From positions 1 to 64,000 of the forward strand of contig NZ_BAMX01000014.1 of assembly GCF_000963965.1 (NCBI RefSeq): DNA of 64,000 bases. Reading direction: 5' to 3'. This DNA is from Acetobacter orientalis (GTDB lineage: Bacteria > Pseudomonadota > Alphaproteobacteria > Acetobacterales > Acetobacteraceae). The notes under the pieces are model-generated. The model had not been told where the DNA came from. It made no database searches and saw only the letters and a program-made list of their open reading frames with translations. The position numbers and the translations under genes were made by a program. This document shows, piece after piece, positions 10,219 to 18,212 of this stretch (positions are counted from its first letter, which is position 1; each line of letters starts with the position of its first letter).

Positions 10219-10539
10219 ATGAAGACTAAAAAAGAGCAAATTGAAGAGCTGTCCTATATAATTGGGGGCAGAGTGCCTCGTTCTAAGCATATTGAACAAG
10301 CGAAAGCGATTATTGAAGCAGCAGAAGAGCGCGGCAGATTTGCGCTGCGCCCTGAATTGTGGGGTAGGCTGCCTGATGAACAGCTTGTCGAGATATTCAA
10401 GGAATGTGAGATTCAATTTAAAGGTGAGGGCGAAGGGCTCAGCGCTACAGGCGATGTTCCTGCCCATAAACTTGTCACAGCGTCTCGTAAGGTTATTAAA
10501 GCCGCGATTGATGCCGCTAAAACGATAGATTGGGGCTAA
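10219..10539 (+). CDS. hypothetical protein, 106 aa
   Basis: A small, charged, probably helical cytoplasmic protein that I do not recognise. It begins MKTKKEQIEELSYIIGG and continues with helices rich in Ala, Glu and Lys, including a segment like ELWGRLPDEQLVEIF. There is no signal peptide or membrane segment. The start (ATG 10219) has only a weak GGG upstream. It sits alone in a gene-poor region between a tRNA gene and a MITE-like repeat, which suggests an accessory or acquired gene. Residue composition and steady codon use favour a real protein, but similarity searching is needed to confirm. Confidence 0.55.
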   Translation: MKTKKEQIEELSYIIGGRVPRSKHIEQAKAIIEAAEERGRFALRPELWGRLPDEQLVEIFKECEIQFKGEGEGLSATGDVPAHKLVTASRKVIKAAIDAAKTIDWG

Positions 10540-10556
10540 AACGCCTTTCTCTCCAT

Positions 10557-10634
10557 ATCAGGACAAGTTTTTTGGGTCAGTAAACCCTGAGCGGTTCTCT
10601 GTTGTTTGGTGTATTGAGCCAAATCTGTCCTGAT
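10557..10634. repeat. MITE-like element with terminal inverted repeats
   Basis: ATCAGGACA at the left end is repeated inverted as TGTCCTGAT at the right end. The match continues imperfectly inward (AGTTTTTTGG against the complement of CCAAATC), giving a 78-base unit with about 16-bp imperfect terminal repeats and no coding capacity. This resembles a miniature inverted-repeat element or insertion-sequence remnant. Only one copy is in the window, so mobility is unproven. Confidence 0.4.
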
Positions 10635-10776
10635 TGGGTTGGGAGGGGGAGGTTGGCTCTCCTTGAGTATTGAGGAGTTTTTCGCGCTTTTCTTAGTTGA
10701 GTTGCTTAGTTTTTCTACCTTTTACGGTATAACTGAGTGTTATTTTTTTAGAGTATTCAACAAGAGTATGCGCGTT

Positions 10777-10807
10777 ATCTGGCACAATACAATTGTGCCA
10801 GATTTTA
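10777..10807 (+). terminator. perfect 12-bp hairpin
   Basis: ATCTGGCACAAT pairs perfectly with ATTGTGCCAGAT around a three-base loop, followed on the plus strand by TTTATT. It could end transcription from the small gene at 10219, although it lies about 240 bases beyond that stop. Confidence 0.5.
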
Positions 10808-10847
10808 TTCTAAGTACGGGAGGCACTTTCATTTAGGCGCCTATTTT

Positions 10848-11201
10848 TTACCGCAGAGCGGCAATGCCGGTAAGCTCCACTTTCCATGTGGGTTGGGCCA
10901 GTTTGGCTTCAACTGTTGCGCGGGCTGGTTTGTTCTCTTTGTCGAGCCATGCGTCCCATGCGCGGTTCATGGCGGCCATGTCGTTCATATCCGCCAGAAA
11001 AATTTGCACAGAAATAAGGCGGCTTTTATCTGTGCCAGCCTTGGCCAAAAGAGCATCAACTTGGCGCAGAATGTCGGCCATCTGGCCTTGCGCATCTAGG
11101 CTGTCATCATCGGCGATTTGACCAGCAAGATGTACTAAACCGTTATAAATAACAGCGCCTGTCAGGCGTTCTTCTGGGTCTAGGCGGGTAATGTCGCTCA
11201 T
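10848..11201 (-). CDS. RidA family protein
   Basis: A 117-residue member of the RidA/YjgF/UK114 family. RidA trimers hydrolyse reactive enamine/imine intermediates made by PLP enzymes such as threonine dehydratase, protecting other PLP enzymes. Visible family features are YNGLVHLAGQIADD near the N-terminus, the RQVDALLAKAG helix, and the C-terminal KPARATVEAKL with the Arg that contacts the substrate carboxylate. Start: ATG at 11201 with AGGAG upstream. It is one gene upstream of the divergent cob cluster and next to panC on the same strand, 39 bases from the panC stop, so the two may be cotranscribed. Confidence 0.88.
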   Translation of the reverse strand: MSDITRLDPEERLTGAVIYNGLVHLAGQIADDDSLDAQGQMADILRQVDALLAKAGTDKSRLISVQIFLADMNDMAAMNRAWDAWLDKENKPARATVEAKLAQPTWKVELTGIAALR

Positions 11202-11240
11202 GGGGGTGCTCCTAATATTAGTTGGGGGTGTGTGGGCGGG

Positions 11241-12080
11241 TTAGCCCAGTGGCATGTTGTCAATAAGCCGAATGTCACCAAGGCTTGCGCCTACAAAAAG
11301 GCGGGCTGTTGGGGCTGTCGGCTGGGTGGGTTGCAGTGTGCTGCCGTCGCGTATCTCAAGGTAATGCAAGGTAAAGCCAGCTTGTTCAAGCGTGGTGCGG
11401 CATGTGGCGAGTGTGGCGCTTGGGTTTGCCCCGTTTTTAAGGGCTGCAACGCATGCCAGTAGGGCAGCGGGCAGGTGGGCCGCTTTGGTGCGTTGCTCTG
11501 GGCTTAGGCGCTTGTTGCGCGAAGATAGAGCAAGATTATCAGTTTCGCGCACGGTGGGTACGGGCAAAATGCTAACGGGCAAGTTAAGGTCTTGCACCAT
11601 GCGGCGGATAATACACAGTTGCTGGAAGTCTTTTTCGCCAAAGGCGGCAATATTAGCCCGTGTTTGCATAAAGAGTTTGGTTACAATGGTGGCCACACCA
11701 TCAAAGTGGCCGGGGCGGTCTGCGCCGCACAGCATTGTATCTAGGCCGGAAACCAGAATGCGTGTGGCAAAACCGTCTGGGTACATTTGGCTTACATCTG
11801 GCGCGTAAAGAATGTCGGCTCCACCAGTTTGCTCCAGCAAGGCTGCATCGGCATCAAGCCCGCGTGGGTAGAGGCGAAAGTCATCTGGGTTGTTAAACTG
11901 AATAGGGTTTACAAACACACTTACAATGCGGCGCGTGGCTTTGCCTTCTAGCGCTTTAAGCAGTGTTAGGTGCCCGGTATGGAGTGCGCCCATAGTGGGC
12001 ACAAGACCAATGGTGTGGCCCTCTTTGTGCCATTGGGTAACGCAGTCTGCCAGTTCCTGCCGGGTTGTAATACGCTTCAT
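11241..12080 (-). CDS. panC: pantothenate synthetase
   Basis: A 279-residue pantoate-beta-alanine ligase that joins pantoate and beta-alanine with ATP to make pantothenate for coenzyme A. It shows the HxGH nucleotide-binding motif (HTGH, 34-37) in VPTMGALHTGHL, the VSVFVNPIQF strand, the GAFGEKDFQQL-like block (AAFGEKDFQQL), and the ATP-loop LALSSRN. Length fits the family (about 280). The ATG at 12080 was chosen because it starts directly before the family's first strand; the reading frame stays open upstream to about 12359, but that extension has no family resemblance. panB and panD are not in the window. Confidence 0.95.
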   Translation of the reverse strand: MKRITTRQELADCVTQWHKEGHTIGLVPTMGALHTGHLTLLKALEGKATRRIVSVFVNPIQFNNPDDFRLYPRGLDADAALLEQTGGADILYAPDVSQMYPDGFATRILVSGLDTMLCGADRPGHFDGVATIVTKLFMQTRANIAAFGEKDFQQLCIIRRMVQDLNLPVSILPVPTVRETDNLALSSRNKRLSPEQRTKAAHLPAALLACVAALKNGANPSATLATCRTTLEQAGFTLHYLEIRDGSTLQPTQPTAPTARLFVGASLGDIRLIDNMPLG

Positions 12081-12325
12081 GAAAGTTTCCGCTTGTTTAT
12101 AAAACAGAGGGTGCCAGTAAGGCAGTGCCACGCAGCGTAACCCGATGGGGGGGCAGTTGTAAGGGGTTTTATGACCATCAGCCAGTTGGCAGTGCGTTAA
12201 CAGTTTTTTGGTGGCGGGTAGGGGTTTTTGACAGGGTACGGGTGACTGCTTACAGGAATAGGCCAGCGTTACAGAATACTGGCACATAAGTTTTAGGGCA
12301 TTGAAAACAGGGAAAGGGGCGCGAC

Positions 12326-13579
12326 ATGACAACGCAACAGGCCAATACCCCTTTTGCACCGCCGCAGGTTAAAGGCTGGTGCCCCGGTTTATATGCCCCC
12401 ATGCAGGCAAAAGATGGCTGGCTTGTACGCATACGCCCGCCCTTTGGCCAGTTAAGTGCCCAGCAGGCTGTGTGCGTGGCTGAAGAGGCTGAACAACACG
12501 GTAATGGCCTTATGACCCTTACCAATAGGGCCAACCTGCAATTGCGCGGGTTTTCATATGAGCAGGCGCAGCTTTTTCCGGCTCGTATGCGGGCTTTAGG
12601 GTTAGGTTTAGCAGATGCCGGGCAGGAAAAACGGCAGGTCTTACAGGTCTCACCTTTAGCGGGGCTAGACCCGGCTTGCGCACCAGATACAGCCCTTTGC
12701 GGCCAAATGCTGCGTAATGCCTTGCTTGCTACCCCCAGCTTAAACGCACTGCCCGACAAATTTGGCTTTGCGGTAGAGGGCGGTGGGTTATGGCCCTTGG
12801 GTACTCTGCAAGCCGATATTGTGCTGCAAGCCTGCCAAGCCTTGGGGCAAGGCATGTGGCGTGTGGTGTGTGGTACGGCCCAAAGTGACCCCTTGCCCCT
12901 TGCGGCGGCAGTAGCGTGCGCTGTGCAGGTGGCCGTGCAGTTTACAGTGTGTGCTGGCGTTAAAAGGCCGCTGCGCCAGCCCGAAATTGGGCCTTTGTTA
13001 TTTGGCGCTTGTGCTGTGCCGTGGCGCACAGCCCCGGCTTTAGCTGCAAAAGCACTGGCACCGTCTTGCTGTGTTGGGCCAATAGTGGCCGGTGTGTATG
13101 GGCTAGGTGTACCTTTGGGCCAGCTTACCCCGGCAATGCTAAAAGCTTGTGCAGGTGCGGCAGAGCAGGGCGATGGCCTGCTGCGCTTAACTGCCCAGCA
13201 CAGCATTATTCTGGCAGGGCAGCAGGCTATGCCAAAGGCAGAGGGGTTTGTAACAAACCCAGCCGATGCCCGTTTACGTATTTTTGCCTGTAGCGGGCAG
13301 GTGGGGTGTGCACAGGCCCATAACAATGCGCCCGCGCAGGCGATGCTTTTGGCGCAGGATATGCCGCCGCACGGCAGTGTGCATGTCTCTGGGTGTGCTA
13401 AAGGGTGCGCGCACCCCAGCAGGGCGTCGTTAACTGTGGTGCCAGATTTGCACGGCTATGCCCTTGTCAGAAACGGCACCACGAGCGATGAACCCACCAG
13501 CCATGTACCAGACTTTGCGGCTGTGCGTGCCTTTGTGCGGGCATGGGCGGCGCAAGAGACGGCACAGACAAAGAGTTAA
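12326..13579 (+). CDS. cobG: precorrin-3B synthase
   Basis: A 417-residue protein of the sulfite/nitrite reductase fold. CobG uses molecular oxygen to turn precorrin-3A into precorrin-3B, the oxygen-dependent step that marks the aerobic cobalamin route. The sirohaem/4Fe-4S-type cluster ligands are visible as Cys322, Cys328, Cys357 and Cys361 (CSGQVGC, then GCAKGC). The N-terminal half-repeat begins with KGWCPGLYAPM. It is the first gene of the cob run, with GGAAAGGGG six bases before the ATG. The 245-base gap to divergent panC should hold its promoter. The next gene, cobH, starts 11 bases after its stop. Confidence 0.92.
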   Translation: MTTQQANTPFAPPQVKGWCPGLYAPMQAKDGWLVRIRPPFGQLSAQQAVCVAEEAEQHGNGLMTLTNRANLQLRGFSYEQAQLFPARMRALGLGLADAGQEKRQVLQVSPLAGLDPACAPDTALCGQMLRNALLATPSLNALPDKFGFAVEGGGLWPLGTLQADIVLQACQALGQGMWRVVCGTAQSDPLPLAAAVACAVQVAVQFTVCAGVKRPLRQPEIGPLLFGACAVPWRTAPALAAKALAPSCCVGPIVAGVYGLGVPLGQLTPAMLKACAGAAEQGDGLLRLTAQHSIILAGQQAMPKAEGFVTNPADARLRIFACSGQVGCAQAHNNAPAQAMLLAQDMPPHGSVHVSGCAKGCAHPSRASLTVVPDLHGYALVRNGTTSDEPTSHVPDFAAVRAFVRAWAAQETAQTKS

Positions 13580-13590
13580 CGGGGGCCGCT

Positions 13591-14220
13591 ATGGGTGGTT
13601 ACGACTATATAAAAGATGGCGCGGCCATTTACCGGCAGTCTTTTGCGACCATTCGCGCAGAGGCAGATTTTACAGGTTTTACGCCAGAGCAAGCCAAGGT
13701 TGTGGTGCGTATTATCCATGCATGTGGCATGGTGGATGTTGCGCAGCATGTTGCTGTCTCGGCTACGTTTGTGGCTGCGGCCAAGCAGGCCCTTAGGCAG
13801 GGTAAGCCTGTGTTATGTGATTCTGAAATGGTAGCCCACGGCATAACTCGTGCCCGCTTACCGGCGCATAACGAGGTCGTGTGCACCCTGCGCGATACGC
13901 GCACCCCTGCGCAGGCGCAGCATATTGGTAACACCCGCTCTGCCGCGGCCATAGATTTTTGGGGCGATAAACTAGAGGGCGCGGTTGTAGCTATAGGCAA
14001 TGCGCCAACGGCTCTGTTTTACCTGCTTGAACTGCTAGATGCCGGTGCTCCAAAGCCTGCCGCTATTATTGGCTTGCCTGTTGGGTTTGTGGGTGCTGCT
14101 GAATCGAAAGCTGCTTTAGCCCAACGCACAGATGTGCCGTGGCTTGTTGTACATGGGCGCTTGGGTGGAAGTGCTATGGCGGCGGCAACAGTCAACGCTC
14201 TGGCGAGTGAGGCAGAGTAA
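13591..14220 (+). CDS. cobH: precorrin-8X methylmutase
   Basis: A 209-residue enzyme that moves the methyl group from C11 to C12 of precorrin-8X to give hydrogenobyrinate. The proposed catalytic histidine is at the canonical position, His43, in RIIHACGMVDV. Other family blocks are YDYIKDGAAIYRQSF at the N-terminus, CDSEMVAHGITR, and the C-terminal GLPVGFVGAAESK. The ATG at 13591 gives the family length (about 210); an in-frame ATG at 13543 would overlap cobG. cobI begins six bases downstream. Confidence 0.94.
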   Translation: MGGYDYIKDGAAIYRQSFATIRAEADFTGFTPEQAKVVVRIIHACGMVDVAQHVAVSATFVAAAKQALRQGKPVLCDSEMVAHGITRARLPAHNEVVCTLRDTRTPAQAQHIGNTRSAAAIDFWGDKLEGAVVAIGNAPTALFYLLELLDAGAPKPAAIIGLPVGFVGAAESKAALAQRTDVPWLVVHGRLGGSAMAAATVNALASEAE

Positions 14221-14226
14221 CCCACC

Positions 14227-14964
14227 ATGGAACCCAACACAGCACATGGCACATTGCACGTTGTAGGCGTAGGGCCGGGAGACCCGGAACTACTGACCGT
14301 AAAAGCTGCCAAAACACTCAAAGCTGCTAAAGTTATTGCGCATTTTTGCAAGCACGACAAAAAAGGCCATGCACGCACTATAGCCGAGCCTTACCTAGCC
14401 CCTAGCGTGCGCGAGTTGCGGCTTGCCTACCCCTTTACTATTGAGGTGGCAGTCGAAGACCCGGAGTACCAGCGTGGTATTCAACGTTTTTACGATGCGT
14501 GTGCAGAGCAACTGGCAGATGTTTTGGCCCAAGGGCAAGATGTGGTGTTGTTGTGTGAGGGGGAGCCATTTTTATATGGTTCTGCCATGTATTTGTTTGA
14601 TCGTTTAAAAGAGCGGTTTCAAACAGTTGTTGTGCCCGGTATTGCCGCCATGAATGGTTGCTGGTCTCAGGCGCAACTGCCCATGACCCATGGTGATGAC
14701 GTATTGTGCGTTTTGCCAGCGACACTGCCCGAGGCAGACCTGACACAGTGGCTGAAAAAGGCCGATGCCGCGGTTTTAATGAAAATAGGGCGCAATATGC
14801 CAAAAGTTAGGCGGGCTTTAGCGCAGTCTGGCCGCATGCCAGAGGCACGCTATGTTGAGCGTGGCACACAGGCAAATGGCTTTTCTCAACCCTTTAGCGA
14901 CTGTGGCGACACGGCGCCTTATTTCTCTCTCGTACTGGTGCCGGGCCGTAAGGGGGCAAGATGA
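14227..14964 (+). CDS. cobI: precorrin-2 C20-methyltransferase
   Basis: A 245-residue SAM-dependent tetrapyrrole methylase that adds the C20 methyl to precorrin-2. The N-terminal VGVGPGDPELLTVKA is the glycine-rich SAM loop, followed by LCEGEPFLYGSA and VPGIAAMNGC, all typical of the CobI/CbiL branch. Its stop overlaps the cobJ start as ATGA (14961-14964), so translation is coupled. It depends on CobA (uroporphyrinogen methylase) for substrate; cobA is not in this window. Confidence 0.94.
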   Translation: MEPNTAHGTLHVVGVGPGDPELLTVKAAKTLKAAKVIAHFCKHDKKGHARTIAEPYLAPSVRELRLAYPFTIEVAVEDPEYQRGIQRFYDACAEQLADVLAQGQDVVLLCEGEPFLYGSAMYLFDRLKERFQTVVVPGIAAMNGCWSQAQLPMTHGDDVLCVLPATLPEADLTQWLKKADAAVLMKIGRNMPKVRRALAQSGRMPEARYVERGTQANGFSQPFSDCGDTAPYFSLVLVPGRKGAR

Positions 14965-15719
14965 CAGGGCGTATCAGCATTATAGGGCTTGGGCCGGGTA
15001 ATATTTTGCAGCTTACCCCGCAGGCCACACAGGTTTTGGCACAGGTGACAGACCTTGTGGGCTATGGCCCTTACGTGCAGCGGGTTGAAGCCCCCGCCAG
15101 CGTTATACGCCATAGTTCTGACAACCGAGAGGAACTGGCGCGTGCCCGCCACGCGCTGGAAATGGCGCAGGCCGGGCGGCATGTTGGGGTTGTTTCTGGT
15201 GGGGATGCTGGCGTGTTTGGTATGGCCAGCGCTGTGTTTGAAGCCGTGCAAAGCGGCCCGCCTGAATGGCGCAGGCTTGATATTGAAGTCATACCCGGTG
15301 TCAGTGCTGTATTGGCGGCCGCTGCCCGTTTGGGGGCACCGCTTGGGGGTGATTTTTGCGTTATTTCGCTGTCTGACAACCTTAAGCCATGGCCATTAGT
15401 GTTGCGGCGGTTACAACTGGCCGCACAGGCTGAATTTGTTATTGCGCTATATAACCCCCGCTCAAAAGCAAGGCCGTGGCAATTGGCGGAGGCTTTGAAA
15501 TATGTGCAACAGTATGCCCCGCTTAAAGCCCCCGTTGCGTTTGCCCGCGCCATTGGCAGACCAGATGAAGCTGTAAGACTGAGCACACTGGCAGAAGCGA
15601 ATGCAGAGTGGGCTGATATGAGCACTTTAGTGCTTATTGGGTGTGCTGCCAGCCATTTAATAGAGCGGCCCAATGCCCAGCCGTGGTTTTATACGTCTCG
15701 TAAAGTTGAGGCTGTCTGA
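14961..15719 (+). CDS. cobJ: precorrin-3B C17-methyltransferase
   Basis: A 252-residue tetrapyrrole methylase that methylates C17 and contracts the ring to precorrin-4. Motifs are IIGLGPGNILQLTPQA at the N-terminus, DLVGYGPY, VVSGGDAGVFGMA, VIPGVSAVLAAAARLGAPL and ALYNPRSKAR, which are diagnostic for CobJ/CbiH. It overlaps cobI by four bases at the start. At its end it overlaps the convergent cobK by 31 bases, so the plus-strand transcript continues antisense to cobK. Confidence 0.95.
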   Translation: MTGRISIIGLGPGNILQLTPQATQVLAQVTDLVGYGPYVQRVEAPASVIRHSSDNREELARARHALEMAQAGRHVGVVSGGDAGVFGMASAVFEAVQSGPPEWRRLDIEVIPGVSAVLAAAARLGAPLGGDFCVISLSDNLKPWPLVLRRLQLAAQAEFVIALYNPRSKARPWQLAEALKYVQQYAPLKAPVAFARAIGRPDEAVRLSTLAEANAEWADMSTLVLIGCAASHLIERPNAQPWFYTSRKVEAV

Positions 15720-16489
15720 TATTGTTTTAACCAATGCAGGGCCTGCGTTGCGGTTGCAACGCATGGCGTAGCAGCGGGTGCGGGGCGGTTCACCATAATA
15801 ACGGGTATGTTTAACTGCCGCGCCGCTTCTATTTTAGGAAAAGTGGCGTTCCCACCAGAATTTTTTGTAACAATATAGTCAAACTGGTAATGGCGCAGGG
15901 TAGCGATTTCTGCCGCTAAATCAAACGGGCCACGGGCCGTTATTAAGGTGGTGTGCGGGGGCAGGGCTTCTGCATCGGGTGCGTCTATGGAGCGTAAAAC
16001 ATAATGGTGCTGCGGGACTGCTTGAAACGGGGCGGTTTCTTTGCGGCCTGTGGTCAAAAATACAGTGAGGTGTTTGTTGCCCCATAGGGCGGGGGTAGCC
16101 AGCATGTGGGCGGCGGCTTGCAGGCTTGGTACAGTGTGCCAACAGTCTTGTGGTGTGGGCTGCCATGCCGGGCGCTCAAGCCGCAACAGAGGTATGTTTA
16201 GGGCGTTGCAGGCTAGGGCTGCGTTGTGGCTCATGGTGGCGGCAAAGGGGTGGGTGGCATCTATTACCGCCTCTATGGCGTTTTGCTGTAACCAGTAGCT
16301 CAGGCCATTACTGCCACCAAAACCGCCTATTTTTACAGCTATTTTTGGTAGGTGTGGTGTACGTGTAACCCCGGCCAAAGACACGATTGGCGCAATGTTG
16401 CTTTGTCCCTCAAGTGCTTGGCACAGCATTGTGGCTTCTGTGGTGCCGCCCAGTATTAACAGGCGCAAGGCGTGCAAAGAGGCTGGCAT
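15689..16489 (-). CDS. cobK: precorrin-6A reductase
   Basis: A 266-residue NADPH-dependent reductase that makes precorrin-6B from precorrin-6A. The N-terminal LLILGGTTEATMLCQAL is the CobK/CbiJ nucleotide-binding signature, followed by GGFGGSNGL, VIDATHPFAATMS and TKNSGGNATFPKI with family-typical residues. It lies on the strand opposite all other cob genes here: its 3' end overlaps cobJ by 31 bases and its 5' end diverges from cobL. I chose the ATG at 16489 because it begins directly before the first strand; earlier in-frame starts would extend toward cobL. Confidence 0.92.
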   Translation of the reverse strand: MPASLHALRLLILGGTTEATMLCQALEGQSNIAPIVSLAGVTRTPHLPKIAVKIGGFGGSNGLSYWLQQNAIEAVIDATHPFAATMSHNAALACNALNIPLLRLERPAWQPTPQDCWHTVPSLQAAAHMLATPALWGNKHLTVFLTTGRKETAPFQAVPQHHYVLRSIDAPDAEALPPHTTLITARGPFDLAAEIATLRHYQFDYIVTKNSGGNATFPKIEAARQLNIPVIMVNRPAPAATPCVATATQALHWLKQYQTASTLRDV

Positions 16490-16595
16490 GGGTTTAGCTT
16501 TCGAATACAATGCTCTGCGCCCAGCCATACGCCTGCTTGCACTGGCGGGGCAAGGGAGTAGGTATAGCGCGGTATAAAAGCAGGATAACGGCAGC

Positions 16596-17837
16596 ATGAC
16601 ACATCCTCACCCTCAAAAGGTGGAGCGTTGGTTAACCTTGGTTGGCGTGGGGGAAGACGGGCCGAAGGGGCTAAGTGCGGCTGCCCGCACACTTATAGAA
16701 CAAGCCCCTTACGTTATTGGTGGCGCGCGCCACGTTGCCTTGTGCCGTAACCTGATAAAGGGGGAGGCCCATACGTGGGCAACCCCTTTTTCTACTGCGC
16801 TAGAGGCCGTGCTGGTCCGTAGGGGGCAGCCAACTTTGGTGCTTGCTTCGGGCGACCCATTTTTTTACGGGGTAGGCGCAACCTTGATAGGGTACGTTAC
16901 CCCGCATGAAGTAGCGTGCCTGCCAGCCCCTTCATGCGTGGCATTGGCATGTGCTCGGCTTGGGTGGGCGCAACAGGCATGCCGTGTGGTGTCTGTTTGT
17001 GGTCGGCCTCACGCGCTTATTTTACCATTTTTACAACCCGGTGCCCGTTTACTGGTGTTGTGTGCCGATGAAACAAGCCCTGCCACCCTGTTTGCGTGGT
17101 TAAACGAGCGCGGGTTTGGCCAAACCGAGTGCCATATTTTGCAAGCATTAGGTGGCCCGCACGAGCAGGTAACACGCTGCCTTGCCCAAGACGGGGCACC
17201 ACATGGTATTAACCGTTTGTGTTTGGTGGCGTTATGTGTGCCTGCGGGCGCTGTATCGTGTGCTTTGCCACGGGTTACCGGGTTGCCCGACACTTGTTTT
17301 GAACATGATGGCCAACTCACCAAGCGCGAAATTCGGGCGGTTACACTCTCCTCTCTCGCGCCAAGAGCGGGCGAACTATTGTGGGACGTAGGCGGCGGCG
17401 CTGGCTCTGTTGGTATTGAATGGATGCTGTCCGACCCCACCTGCCAAACCATTGCTATTGAGCAGGCACCAGAGCGCGTGGCCCGTATTGCCCATAACGC
17501 GCAGGCTTTAGGGGTGCCAAATTTGCAAACTGTAACCGGCAAAGCGCCAGCCGCTTTTACGGGCCTACCCGCGCCAGATGCTATTTTTATAGGGGGTGGG
17601 GGCAGCACCACCGGCATGTTGGAGGCTGCATGGCAAGCCCTTAAACCCGGTGGCCGCTTGGTGGTAAATGCTGTGGTTGTTGAAACAGAGCACAAGCTAT
17701 TTCAAGCCATGCAGCAATGGGGGGGTAGCCTGACCCGCCTAGACGTAGCCCGCCTAGACCCGGTAGGGCGGCTGCATGCCTTTAGGCCCAGCATGAGCGT
17801 AACGCAGTGGGTTGCCTGGAAACCCACCCAAGTATGA
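16596..17837 (+). CDS. cobL: precorrin-6Y C5,15-methyltransferase (decarboxylating)
   Basis: A 413-residue fusion of CbiE and CbiT. Residues about 1-200 form a tetrapyrrole methylase (LTLVGVGEDGPKGL, ASGDPFFYGVG, CGRPHAL). Residues about 210-410 are a class I SAM methyltransferase with the SAM loop LLWDVGGGAGSVGIEW (Asp264-Gly268), the acidic AIEQAP and DAIFIGGGG. Together they methylate C5 and C15 and remove the C12 acetate carboxyl to give precorrin-8X. It starts 106 bases from divergent cobK, and its stop overlaps the next gene as ATGA. Confidence 0.95.
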   Translation: MTHPHPQKVERWLTLVGVGEDGPKGLSAAARTLIEQAPYVIGGARHVALCRNLIKGEAHTWATPFSTALEAVLVRRGQPTLVLASGDPFFYGVGATLIGYVTPHEVACLPAPSCVALACARLGWAQQACRVVSVCGRPHALILPFLQPGARLLVLCADETSPATLFAWLNERGFGQTECHILQALGGPHEQVTRCLAQDGAPHGINRLCLVALCVPAGAVSCALPRVTGLPDTCFEHDGQLTKREIRAVTLSSLAPRAGELLWDVGGGAGSVGIEWMLSDPTCQTIAIEQAPERVARIAHNAQALGVPNLQTVTGKAPAAFTGLPAPDAIFIGGGGSTTGMLEAAWQALKPGGRLVVNAVVVETEHKLFQAMQQWGGSLTRLDVARLDPVGRLHAFRPSMSVTQWVAWKPTQV

Positions 17838-18208
17838 GTGTTGTTGTGGGTTTTGGCTGGCGGAGTGGGGCAAGTAGCGCCACAGCGCTGGCTTTGTTGC
17901 GTACTGTTATGGGCCATTATGCCGTGCAAAAGCTTGACATGCTGGCGCTACCAGACTTCAAACAGCACGACCGAGTGGCCCAAGAGCTTACGCTGCGCTG
18001 TGGCATGGATGTGGTGTGGGTTACAAAGCAAAGCATGTCGGTGGTGCAGCCTTTGTGCCTGACATACTCAGCCAGCGTGGCCCAAAAAGTGGGCGTTGCG
18101 TCTGTGGCAGAAGCATGTGCTCTGGTGGTGGCTGGGGCAGGGGGCAGGCTTTATGGCCCAAGAATGGTGCAGGGCGGTGTAACGTGCGCTCTGGCGCAAG
18201 GAGTGTAA
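17834..18208 (+). CDS. cobE: cobalamin biosynthesis protein CobE / CbiG C-terminal domain
   Basis: A 124-residue protein corresponding to the C-terminal domain of CbiG, known alone as CobE in aerobic cobalamin producers. Its start [20 protein letters not shown] matches the usual GxGxRxG opening; later [19 protein letters not shown] and GVTCALAQ are typical. Its biochemical role is not settled; it is required for or assists cobalamin synthesis in some species. ATGA overlap with cobL and a four-base gap to cobM place it firmly in the cluster. The ATG at 17834 was preferred over an earlier in-frame start inside cobL. Confidence 0.85.
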   Translation: MSVVVGFGWRSGASSATALALLRTVMGHYAVQKLDMLALPDFKQHDRVAQELTLRCGMDVVWVTKQSMSVVQPLCLTYSASVAQKVGVASVAEACALVVAGAGGRLYGPRMVQGGVTCALAQGV

Positions 18209-18212
18209 GAGC

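Larger units (their letters stand above)
10540..10847. other. intergenic region with inverted repeats
   Basis: No convincing gene. It holds the 78-base MITE-like inverted repeat at 10557-10634 and a perfect 12-bp hairpin at 10777-10803. A 65-codon reading frame at 10639-10836 runs through the hairpin and has no family resemblance. Confidence 0.5.

Noticed and set aside
10639-10836. 65-codon plus-strand reading frame
   Set aside because: It runs through a perfect 12-bp hairpin, has a composition like random AT-rich sequence and no family resemblance.
12081-12325. Possible cobalamin riboswitch upstream of cobG
   Set aside because: The segment has strings loosely like parts of the element (CCACGCAGCGTAA, CAGCCAG) and the right location, but I cannot find the core GGGAA...GGTG segment or a clear B12 box. 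A covariance-model search with RF00174 would settle it.
12250-13326. Minus-strand open frame of 358 codons opposite cobG
   Set aside because: It is a shadow of cobG. Its product is low-complexity and matches no family, while cobG has all its iron-sulfur ligands.
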